From the IMG/VR virus record IMGVR_UViG_3300033141_005567, positions 1 to 25,400 of that record: 25,400 nt of DNA. The stretch is one strand, 5' to 3'. Below are positions 14,425 through 21,052 of this stretch, in pieces (position 1 is the first letter of the stretch; every line of letters starts with the position of its first letter). Both the position numbers and the translations under genes were made by a program. This DNA is from a virus. Under the pieces are notes generated by a model. It ran no database searches and was not told the origin of the DNA. It saw only the letters and a program-made list of their open reading frames with translations.

Positions 14425-14973
14425 TTACTTCTGCGTTCTGTCGGCATCGCTGGCTTCTCCTGGCTCGTCGGTGGCGTCCTTCCCGCCCTTGCCGCTGTCC
14501 TCAGTGCTGGCCTTCCGGACCTCCCGAAGCAGATCAGCCGCCCACTGGGCCGGCGTGGTCGCCATCTCCTTGCCATCGCTCTCGCGGGTGATCTTCGTGG
14601 CCTTGAGGTCCTTGAGGCTGTCGCGAACGATCCTGGCCTGGACGTTCGCCGCGTCCTCTTTGCCCGCCTTCTGCGCCCTGACGAACTGCAGGAAGGCCAT
14701 GGCCGCCATGTGGACGGCGACCTCGTCTGAGGAGTCGTTGAACTCGAAGTCCTCGCGGATCCTGGCGACGAACCCATCGTAGACCGCCTGCTCTTCCTCG
14801 TTGAGCACGCGCGCGGCGTAGGCCCCGTGGATCAGCGAGTTGAGGTTGCCCTTCGTCGCGCCGCCGCGAGCGCCGTGCATGTAGCAGACCCGCTTGCCCG
14901 GTGCGGCCGGGCGCTTGCACCGCTCACCGCTTTGCTTGCTCTTCGCCGTGCATCGTCTGCTGTCGTCAACCAT
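14425..14973 (-). CDS. terS: probable terminase small subunit with N-terminal zinc knuckle
   Basis: This 182-residue protein has C8, C19, C30 and H33 near the N-terminus (RCTAKSKQSGERC, then CYMHG). These are followed by GGATKGNLNSLIHGAY, a stretch typical of small terminase subunits and related phage DNA-binding proteins of this zinc-knuckle type. The rest is charged helix suited to oligomerisation. Small terminases recognise the packaging start site and load the large subunit. The same cysteine spacing occurs at the N-terminus of TerL, which supports the pairing. The ATG at 14973 has only a weak ribosome site (GAGAAA). An intrinsic terminator lies just upstream at 15022, so the gene probably has its own late promoter. 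The recombinase genes separate it from terL. Confidence 0.7.
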   Translation of the reverse strand: MVDDSRRCTAKSKQSGERCKRPAAPGKRVCYMHGARGGATKGNLNSLIHGAYAARVLNEEEQAVYDGFVARIREDFEFNDSSDEVAVHMAAMAFLQFVRAQKAGKEDAANVQARIVRDSLKDLKATKITRESDGKEMATTPAQWAADLLREVRKASTEDSGKGGKDATDEPGEASDADRTQK

Positions 14974-15021
14974 TGATGGTTTCTCATGGGGCGGCCCGTC
15001 GTTGCCGCCGGCTCGCAGAGG

Positions 15022-15047
15022 AAACAGAAAAAGCCCTCACTCAGGGC
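15022..15047 (-). terminator. intrinsic terminator after the lipoprotein gene
   Basis: On the minus strand GCCCT and AGGGC form a 5-bp stem with a 5-nt loop followed by TTTTTCTGTTT. The stop codon of the lipoprotein gene at 15037 lies in the loop. This is a standard rho-independent terminator and separates the regulatory genes from the terminase gene. Confidence 0.8.
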
Positions 15048-15561
15048 GCACAGAAGGCGGTTGCGACGTGCGGCCATCGCCATCGATGGCGTCGAGCCAC
15101 GCGCGCACCGCCGGGTCCACGTCAGGATGCTCGGCGATCCGTTCCAGCGGAGGCCCGATGACAGCCGTCACCGTGCCGTCACGCTGGCGCTGGAAGAAGA
15201 AGGGCCTGTCCTCGGGAACGGGAATGCACAGCCGCTCGGTCAGGAACTTGGCCGTGCTCACACGCTCGACGAACCGATTAGCCACGTGCGCCGCCGCGAG
15301 GCCGAGCACCGAGAGGGTCGGGTCCGTTCCCTGCGCCAGCGCCGTCACGCCGGAGACAATGGCGAGAGGCCCGGTTGCTTCCTTGAGGACGCTCGTGTCC
15401 TTGGGCTGCTGCTTCGGCTCACTGCTGTAGAAGTCCACCGTGATCTCGTAGGTCTGCGCCGGGCGCACAGGCTCCCGCCCGCGCGAGGCAGGCGGGAACG
15501 AGCAGCCGGCCAGAGAGACCAGAATGGAGAGGAGGATGGCGACCGTCGCGGCGTGCCTCAT
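15037..15561 (-). CDS. phage-encoded lipoprotein
   Basis: This 174-residue protein starts at an ATG behind GGAG. A basic N-terminus, a hydrophobic core at residues 5-18 and the lipobox LAGC at 17-20 predict a lipidated, membrane-anchored protein. The mature part has a short Pro/Arg-rich linker, a possible hydrophobic helix at about 68-95 (ATGPLAIVSGVTALAQG and following) and an acidic C-terminus. No family is recognised. In phages and prophages small lipoproteins are often lysogenic-conversion or superinfection-exclusion factors, and this gene lies beside a regulator and ends at its own terminator, which would fit independent expression. That role is inferred. A longer upstream ATG would remove the signal peptide, so I rejected it. 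Confidence 0.75.
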   Translation of the reverse strand: MRHAATVAILLSILVSLAGCSFPPASRGREPVRPAQTYEITVDFYSSEPKQQPKDTSVLKEATGPLAIVSGVTALAQGTDPTLSVLGLAAAHVANRFVERVSTAKFLTERLCIPVPEDRPFFFQRQRDGTVTAVIGPPLERIAEHPDVDPAVRAWLDAIDGDGRTSQPPSVRPE

Positions 15562-15572
15562 GGCGACTGCTC

Positions 15573-15723
15573 CGATACAACGATGAAGCCCTTCGGGTCC
15601 GGGCTGACATGCAGCAAGGCCAGAGCCGGAACGCGTTTGCCACATGTATCGTGTGGTCGCGATCGGCCTGGCCTTGGCCAGTCCGGGCCCCGAAGGGCCT
15701 CAGTCACCTATTCGGTTGTATCG
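15573..15723. repeat. interrupted inverted repeat in the 234-nt gap before the lipoprotein gene
   Basis: CGATACAAC (15573-15581) and its complement GTTGTATCG (15715-15723) bracket a second inverted pair, GCCCTTCGGG near 15588 and CCCGAAGGGC near 15689. A third TGTATCG lies inside at about 15646 within the dyad CCACA/TGTGG. The minus-strand hairpin GGCCC-TTCG-GGGCC (15686-15699) would be very stable. No gene is present in 15562-15795. Confidence 0.5.
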
Positions 15724-15795
15724 AAGCGGTCGCCTATGTGGTCGCACTACAGTCGATGTGGCGAGCAGCCCATTTGGGCGCTGCTGCGCAAGAAG

Positions 15796-16083
15796 CTACC
15801 ACTGGAATTCCGGCGTTTCAAGCGAAATCTTTTTACTTTTTTTCGCCTGCGCCTCCCGCTGCTCCTGGATGATCTGCTGCACGCGCCGTCGGCTCAACCC
15901 GCTCAACTGGGCGATCTCGCGGGTCGACACGGCCTGCTCGCTGAGGCGCAGGATCAGCTCGGCGCGCTGCTTGTAGTAGCCGTCGGTCTTGGGGATGTAG
16001 ACCATGCCCACGCAGTACTCCCGCACCTTCTGGAGGAGCTCCTTGGGCATCACCGACGCGGCGTTGACATATGGATGCTTCAT
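15796..16083 (-). CDS. small helix-turn-helix protein, CD3324/Mor-like
   Basis: This 95-residue protein starts at an ATG behind AAGGAG and overlaps the previous stop by 4 nt (ATGA at 16080-16083). Residues 12-32 (MPKELLQKVREYCVGMVYIPK) and the helix-turn-helix at about 41-75 (AELILRLSEQAVSTREIAQL, then LSRRRVQQII) match the CD3324 group of small proteins related to the Mor transcription activator. Such proteins bind DNA and regulate phage or mobile-element genes. The C-terminus is basic and includes a run of seven A residues in the coding strand. It lies between the replication module and the terminase genes, the usual place for a switch to late expression. The target is unknown, though the GGGTAGAC repeats upstream are candidates. 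Confidence 0.75.
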   Translation of the reverse strand: MKHPYVNAASVMPKELLQKVREYCVGMVYIPKTDGYYKQRAELILRLSEQAVSTREIAQLSGLSRRRVQQIIQEQREAQAKKSKKISLETPEFQW

Positions 16084-16679
16084 TCGCTGTCTCCTTGTTC
16101 CTGCTGGCCAGGGCCTCGGCAGATCTCGACGAGGCTGCCTTCGAGGGTCTGGGCCGTCTGGGCCATGAAGTGGATCTCTTCGGGGGTGAACTCGAGGCGC
16201 TTCTTCCCGGTGCGCTCCGGCACCAGCCACACGTGCTCGGCGCAGAGCGGGGTCTCGATCTCGTAGGCCACGCCCTGGGCCTTGAAGTCCTCGATCTGAT
16301 CCTGAGCCAGGAGAGCCGCCGGAGTCTGTCCCTCGGTGTCATCGTCGGCATCGGCCTTTGTGTCAGGAGAGCGGGCGCGCTCGATCCTCTTGTTGGCCAG
16401 GTGCTCGGCGATCAGGCTGACCACGCGTCTGAGGAAGACGTTGGCCTGGCAGAAGGACCCCGCGTCCCGGTATTCGCAGTGGGTGCAGTCGAAGCGCCTG
16501 AGCGGGTCCTCCTCGTGGACGCAGCGCTTCCCCTCGGCGTAGAGCTCGTAACATCGCGTCAGGACCTTCGACCACTGCTCCTGGAGCTTGCGCATCGGAT
16601 CGGCGTCGTCACGCGGCTTCTCGGCGCCGGCGTCCGAGGCCTCCGTCGGATTCCCGGCGTCCAGGTAGTTCCTCACCAT
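16080..16679 (-). CDS. cysteine-containing hypothetical protein
   Basis: This 199-residue protein starts at an ATG behind GAGGAG. Residues 43-77 hold five cysteines (C43, C53, C65, C68, C77, with a central CTHC pair), which suggests a zinc-binding fold. A flexible acidic segment (about 105-120) separates this from a C-terminal domain (125-185) with the pattern of a strand-rich module. I do not recognise a family. It is translationally coupled to the helix-turn-helix protein that follows. It is the first gene after the GGGTAGAC repeat region and its transcript would begin inside those repeats, so it is probably controlled by them. Confidence 0.7.
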   Translation of the reverse strand: MVRNYLDAGNPTEASDAGAEKPRDDADPMRKLQEQWSKVLTRCYELYAEGKRCVHEEDPLRRFDCTHCEYRDAGSFCQANVFLRRVVSLIAEHLANKRIERARSPDTKADADDDTEGQTPAALLAQDQIEDFKAQGVAYEIETPLCAEHVWLVPERTGKKRLEFTPEEIHFMAQTAQTLEGSLVEICRGPGQQEQGDSE

Positions 16680-16701
16680 CGCGGTCTCCTCGTGGCGTTA
16701 T

Positions 16702-17047
16702 GGGTAGACACTGGCTGCTTCCGGGCACAGCGTAGGCAGACATCGGAGCGGTCGACAGAGCGGTCTACCTGCAGCTAAGTTCTTGCTGGCCAACGTCTTG
16801 CTTCGTTCGTGGGTAGACAGGTAGACCGATCTCGAGGGTAACGGGGCCCGTATATGGGTACTGCGCGGATCTCTGACTCCGGGGATGTCGAGACCCAAAG
16901 CCTTACGTGACTCTTGTTGTACTGAGAAAGAGTCTACCCAACTACCCATGACTCTCACATGCTCCTGACAGACAAGGACTTGAGCCTGGGTAGACCTGGG
17001 GGTAGACCGTGGGTAGACCGGGCATGCAGGTCGACCCGTCTACCCAC
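16702..17047. repeat. GGGTAGAC repeat cluster, candidate replication origin or operator region
   Basis: The gap 16680-17050 has no supportable gene. GGTAGAC occurs nine times here: plus strand at 16702, 16811, 16820, 16988, 17000 and 17011, minus strand at 16763, 16932 and 17038. Seven copies are the full GGGTAGAC. Three plus copies are spaced 12 and 11 nt apart, about one helical turn. The outer pair GTGGGTAGAC (17009-17018) and its complement (17038-17047) form a 10-bp hairpin 3 nt after the primase-helicase stop. Iterons beside a replication gene often mark an origin, and operators of the next genes are the alternative. Confidence 0.65.
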
Positions 17048-17050
17048 AGC

Positions 17051-20000
17051 TCACGCGAACAGGTCCATGTCGGCTCCCACACCGCCAAGAACTCCTTCCG
17101 CCATGCAGTAACAGGCGATCCTCTCGCCGTTCACCCGCAGCCTCCACGTGCTCTTCGCCGGCCCTCCACCGTCGTTGGGGACGACCAGGCCGTCCGCGAA
17201 GAGTTGCGCGCTGATGCCGCGCGTGCTGTACTCGAGCGAGCGACCGCCGCGGCGCAGATACTCGGAGACCTCCTTGATCGCCACGTCGCGGACGATGTAG
17301 ACCCTGTCCTCGTGCGCGTAGCCGACGATGTCCGCCGACGCGACGTCCGCTCTGAAACTGAAGCGCCCCGCTCCGGTGGGCTGAAGAGTCCCGAGGGTCA
17401 GGCGTCGGGTCGCAAGGAGCGAGCGGAGGACATCGAGGAAGATCACGCTCGCACGTTCGTCGCGGACCATGGCGCCGGTCTCGCCGATCGCGCCCAGCGC
17501 CCACTCGGAGTGTTCGCGCACGTGTTGCTCCGCCTGCCCCGCAGAGACCACGCCCCGTTCCTCGAGGAATCCGAAGAACAGGTTCAGGCCGGTGAGCATG
17601 AGGGCGAAGTTCTGAAGGATGCGGGGGCGGTTCTCCATCTGCGCGCTCCCCAGCGCCGCGTCGAGCCGCTGATAGTAGGAGGCGACGAGGCCATCGAGCT
17701 GCTCGTCGGGGATCCTCTGGGTCCACGCGACGTAGTGCGCCATCAGCCCGCGGTACAGATGCTGGCGCTCCAGGCACCGCGCGTAGAGGTCGCTGAGCTC
17801 CGGGGTATAGCGGTTCGCGTCGAAGCTGACCTCGATCATCCGGGCGAGGTTCGACGCCTCGCCCTCGGGGAGGTCCTCGCCCGTCACGAGCAGCATCCCT
17901 CGGATCATCTCGCCTTCCTTGAATTCGGCGTTGCGCTTGAGGCGGCCCCGCTCGTTGCCGTCGGCGTATCCCTGAAGGATGCGGCGCGCGTCGTTCCACT
18001 GGTAGGCGCCGACGTTCGACCTCTTGAAGTCGTCGGTGACGAACAGCGCGCCGCTGAAGTAGAAGCCGGCCTTCTCGATCCGCTTCGGCGTGTTGCCCCA
18101 GGCCACGAGCGTGCCCTTGTCTTCGAAGCGCCCGAAGAAGTTCTGGTAGAGCTGAGCGACGGCGGTCTTGCCCTTGCCCGTCACGCCGCTGCAAAAGAGG
18201 ATGTAGGGGTTGTAGCGCGTGCGCAGGCGATGGTACACGGGGGCAAGGAACGTGTGAGCCGCCAGGCAGCGCGAGATGTGGATGGGCGCGAGGGCGAACA
18301 GTTCCTCGAGGATATGCCTGCCGACGAGAGCCACCTCCTCCGGCGACGCCACTGCGAGGTCGAGGCGCCGCACCGACTTGTTCTCGATGTGCGAGAGGTC
18401 GCAGAGCAGGTCGCCGCCGTCGTTCGGCCGGATCTCGCCGTCCTTGATGATGACCGACGGCGTGACGTAGCCCCACTTGGGGTGCGGTCCGAAGCACTGG
18501 AGGAAAGTGGTCCGCGGGTACTCGGCGAAGTGGACGCAAGTGTTCCGGATCCGCTCGAGGTCGATGGTCTCGAACTCCAGCATCGGGCCGGCGATGCCGC
18601 CCAGGCAGCGCGCCAGCAAATGGGCGCTGTAGAAGTCGTCCGACGCCATGGTGAAGGGAAAGCGCCTGCCGCCGTGGACGTGGATCGTCCCCTTGACCTG
18701 GCTCGTCGGCGTCCCGACGCCGTGGTCGACGATCCGTTCTTCCTCGATGGCCAGGCGGAAGTTCGAGATCGGCACCTCGCGGGTGAGGCGCTGTGCCACT
18801 TCGCCCTCCCACTCCCGCAGCTCGACCACGCGGTCGCCGCGAATGGCAAGCACGGCGTGCTTCCAGCGGTAGACCGACTCGTCCGTCGCAGCGTCGCGCG
18901 CACGCTGCTGCTTGGCTTCTCTCGCCTTGAGCGCGTGCTTGACGCTGTCGTCCAGCAGCCTCTTCGTGGGCTTGAGGGCGCCGCTGTAGTGCGCCTGCAG
19001 GAGGGCCTTGCATTCGTCCTGCCGGAGCGGGTCCAGCTCCGCGATGGCTTTGATCACGGGCCGCATCGCCTCGTTGCGGGCCCGGACCGTGGCCGGATGG
19101 GGGTCGAGCTTGCCGATCTGCCAGTGGACGGGAGACAGGGCTTCGGCCATCAGACCTCGGAAGTCGTCGGTCGACGCCGTGAGGAAGTACTCGTTGACGT
19201 CGATCTTGGCGTCGGCGAGGAGCTGCTCGGTCTGCTCCCGCTGGGCTTCGTCCAGGCCCTCCTTGGCGGCGTCGAGCGCCTTGGCCTCCATCCCCGCGTG
19301 GATGCCCAGCTCTGCCAGTTCGCCGCGCGCCTGCTCCTGCGTGGCGCCCAGGGGCAGCTCGACCAGCCGGACGTCGACCCCGTGCCTGCTCAGGTAGCTC
19401 GCGGTCTTGAGAGCGCCGGCCAGGCCGACGCCGCTGACCTCGTTGTCCTGGCAGATATAGACCCGCTGGGCGCCGCGGACGAGCGCGAGCAGCTTCTCGT
19501 GGTCCTGGTCGCGGAAGGTCACCGTGACGGGCGAGACGGTAGGGACGCCGCGCTCAGCCAGGGCGATGCAGTCGGTCACCCCCTCGGTGATGACGACCTC
19601 GCTCGGGCCGGTGGCCAGGCAGTCCTCGTTGTAGAAGATGTCGTTCTGGATGGCTGGTGAGATGTAGGGCCGCCGCGTCGAGTGGGTGGGGAGCTTCTTG
19701 TACTTGGCCTTCTCGTAGTCCTTGGCCGGCGTCCACGGCGTCTTGCGGCCGATCAGATAGACGACCCAGCCCTGCTTCCAGTAGGGGAAGACAATACGGC
19801 CGCGGAGGAAGGGGTAGAACTCGCCGTCGTTGCCGCGCACGTAGAGGCCCGTGCGGTCGATGACCTTGCGGTCGTGGTTCTTCTCTCCGACCAGGTAGTG
19901 GTCGACGAGGCCGGTGTTGCCGGCGAAGCCGATCTTGAGCCGCTCGATGGTGTCGCGGCTGATGGCGTAGTGCTCGGTCAGCCAGCGCAGCGCTTCATCG

Positions 20001-20461
20001 TTAGCCAGCAGCTTCTGGTGGTAGTGCTCCGCCGCGTCGGTGAGCACCGCGAAGACAGCATCCGCTTCCTGGCGTCGGGCATCGGCCTTCTGCTGCTCCT
20101 CGGGGGAGAGGCCGAACTCGGTGAGTGGCGGGAGATCCTGCAGTGAGGCGAGGTAGTCCCGTGCCTGCCGGTGGCTCTCCGGCATCGGACCCTTGTGGTG
20201 GCTGGTGACGTGGCCCGACTGCACGAACTCGACGAAGTGCAATACGTCGCCGCCGACGTCGCAGCCCTTGCACCAGAAGGCCTGCTTCTCCGTGTCGACG
20301 ATCAGCGAGGCCTTCGATTGGCTGGCGTGGTGGGGACAGTCGAACCGGAGGGTGTGGCCATGCTCCGCTGTCAGGCGGTCTTCAAGGAGCCGGCGCGCCA
20401 CGGCGCCGATGTCGACGGCCGCGATCCGGTCGTAGTAGTCCCTGACGGTGTTCGGGTCCAT
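17051..20461 (-). CDS. primase-helicase fusion
   Basis: This 1136-residue replication protein has a CHC2-type zinc finger at residues 42-67 (CPHH, then CKGC). A linker and RNA-polymerase-like region run to about 280. A TOPRIM fold lies at about 287-370 with E293 in TEG and QDNE at 338-341. A superfamily 3/AAA-type helicase domain spans about 720-900, with Walker A GVTGKGKT (759-766), Walker B FVTDD (807-811) and a TGED sensor-like segment later. It would unwind the fork and prime synthesis in one chain, as phage primase-helicases do. The C-terminal 200 residues are helical and may be a DNA-binding domain. The GGGTAGAC repeats lie just past its end. No DNA polymerase is visible. Confidence 0.88.
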   Translation of the reverse strand: MDPNTVRDYYDRIAAVDIGAVARRLLEDRLTAEHGHTLRFDCPHHASQSKASLIVDTEKQAFWCKGCDVGGDVLHFVEFVQSGHVTSHHKGPMPESHRQARDYLASLQDLPPLTEFGLSPEEQQKADARRQEADAVFAVLTDAAEHYHQKLLANDEALRWLTEHYAISRDTIERLKIGFAGNTGLVDHYLVGEKNHDRKVIDRTGLYVRGNDGEFYPFLRGRIVFPYWKQGWVVYLIGRKTPWTPAKDYEKAKYKKLPTHSTRRPYISPAIQNDIFYNEDCLATGPSEVVITEGVTDCIALAERGVPTVSPVTVTFRDQDHEKLLALVRGAQRVYICQDNEVSGVGLAGALKTASYLSRHGVDVRLVELPLGATQEQARGELAELGIHAGMEAKALDAAKEGLDEAQREQTEQLLADAKIDVNEYFLTASTDDFRGLMAEALSPVHWQIGKLDPHPATVRARNEAMRPVIKAIAELDPLRQDECKALLQAHYSGALKPTKRLLDDSVKHALKAREAKQQRARDAATDESVYRWKHAVLAIRGDRVVELREWEGEVAQRLTREVPISNFRLAIEEERIVDHGVGTPTSQVKGTIHVHGGRRFPFTMASDDFYSAHLLARCLGGIAGPMLEFETIDLERIRNTCVHFAEYPRTTFLQCFGPHPKWGYVTPSVIIKDGEIRPNDGGDLLCDLSHIENKSVRRLDLAVASPEEVALVGRHILEELFALAPIHISRCLAAHTFLAPVYHRLRTRYNPYILFCSGVTGKGKTAVAQLYQNFFGRFEDKGTLVAWGNTPKRIEKAGFYFSGALFVTDDFKRSNVGAYQWNDARRILQGYADGNERGRLKRNAEFKEGEMIRGMLLVTGEDLPEGEASNLARMIEVSFDANRYTPELSDLYARCLERQHLYRGLMAHYVAWTQRIPDEQLDGLVASYYQRLDAALGSAQMENRPRILQNFALMLTGLNLFFGFLEERGVVSAGQAEQHVREHSEWALGAIGETGAMVRDERASVIFLDVLRSLLATRRLTLGTLQPTGAGRFSFRADVASADIVGYAHEDRVYIVRDVAIKEVSEYLRRGGRSLEYSTRGISAQLFADGLVVPNDGGGPAKSTWRLRVNGERIACYCMAEGVLGGVGADMDLFA

Positions 20462-20485
20462 GGCGGCGCGGCTCCGCGACGGCGG

Positions 20486-20755
20486 TCACCTGCGGAAGAA
20501 GGCCAGCACCGCATCGTCGATGATCTTCTTCGCCTCGCGGGTGATGGGGCAGAAGTAGTAGTGCTCGCGCCCGTTGTGGCTCAGCTTCTTGGGGAACCGC
20601 GTGTAGAAGCCGCCGTCGTCGCCTCGGAACACGGCGATGTTGGTCAGGAGCACGCCCCCGTTGAGCACGCACGACGCCCATCCTGCGGGGCCGCGGTCGG
20701 GATAACGGGAGAGACGGACGTCAACCTCGGACACCATGATGCTCGCCTGCGGCAT
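20486..20755 (-). CDS. SpoVG-like nucleic-acid-binding protein
   Basis: This 89-residue protein starts at an ATG behind GAGGAGG. The SpoVG pattern is clear: a first strand VSEVDVRL (8-15), a second hairpin with LLTNIAVFRGDDGGFYTRFPKK (36-57) and the C-terminal helix PITREAKKIIDDAVLAFF (70-87). SpoVG family proteins are small site-specific DNA/RNA-binding regulators, common in Gram-positive bacteria and in some phages. Length matches the family. It sits 24 nt before the primase-helicase within the replication block, so a role in replication control or as a transcript-binding regulator is likely. An internal ATG at 20737 would give a shorter form. Confidence 0.75.
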   Translation of the reverse strand: MPQASIMVSEVDVRLSRYPDRGPAGWASCVLNGGVLLTNIAVFRGDDGGFYTRFPKKLSHNGREHYYFCPITREAKKIIDDAVLAFFRR

Positions 20756-20795
20756 GGGATCGCCTCCTCACCGATGTGGATTCGCCTGGTTCTCG

Positions 20796-21035
20796 TCACG
20801 CCTCCGCCCCGGCAAGCAGCTCCGCCGGCGAGACGAACTGCCCGTCGATGCGGATGACCGGGGCCGCGTTGCCCTGGAACGCAAGCTGCGCGATCACCTC
20901 GACTGCGTCGGGGTCCTCCCCGAGCGATGCGGCGCCCAGGGAGCGCTCCTCGAATCCCTCGTCGCGGAAACGCTCTTTGGCGGCCTCGCAGTGGCCGCAG
21001 CCTTGCAGCGTCCAGATCGTGATCGTTCGACTCAT
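20796..21035 (-). CDS. glutaredoxin-like thiol oxidoreductase
   Basis: This 79-residue protein starts at the ATG at 21035 behind AAAGGA. A longer frame to 21083 has no ribosome site and would overlap the previous gene. The redox motif CGHC is at residues 13-16 after the first strand (ITIWTLQG), and the cis-proline of the thioredoxin fold is at P59 in AAPVIRIDG, followed by FVSPAEL. Size and motifs fit the phage glutaredoxin/NrdH type, which reduces ribonucleotide reductase to supply dNTPs. No reductase gene lies in the window, so the partner would be a host enzyme or outside the window. The gene sits 17 nt after the helicase gene stop. Confidence 0.8.
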   Translation of the reverse strand: MSRTITIWTLQGCGHCEAAKERFRDEGFEERSLGAASLGEDPDAVEVIAQLAFQGNAAPVIRIDGQFVSPAELLAGAEA

Positions 21036-21052
21036 GGAGATTCCTTTCCGGG

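Noticed and set aside
12489-14777. Long minus-strand frame across the recombinase island, with a signal-peptide-like stretch near 14240
   Set aside because: It runs antisense through the recombinase and overlaps terS in another frame. No start codon with a ribosome site precedes the hydrophobic stretch, and repeat mismatches in it show no codon-phase bias.
15837-15843. Run of seven A residues (coding strand) in the helix-turn-helix gene as a programmed frameshift site
   Set aside because: A -1 shift gives an immediate stop and a +1 shift gives an unconvincing extension. It is better explained by a Lys-rich tail.
16698-16958. 86-residue minus-strand frame in the repeat region
   Set aside because: It has no ribosome site or recognisable pattern and overlaps the repeats. 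Its content follows from the GGGTAGAC copies.
16702-17047. CRISPR array
   Set aside because: Repeats are only 7-8 nt, in mixed orientation and irregularly spaced, with no spacers of uniform length.
17009-19660. Long plus-strand open frame opposite the primase-helicase
   Set aside because: Composition is typical of antisense frames, and the minus strand has zinc finger, TOPRIM and Walker motifs.
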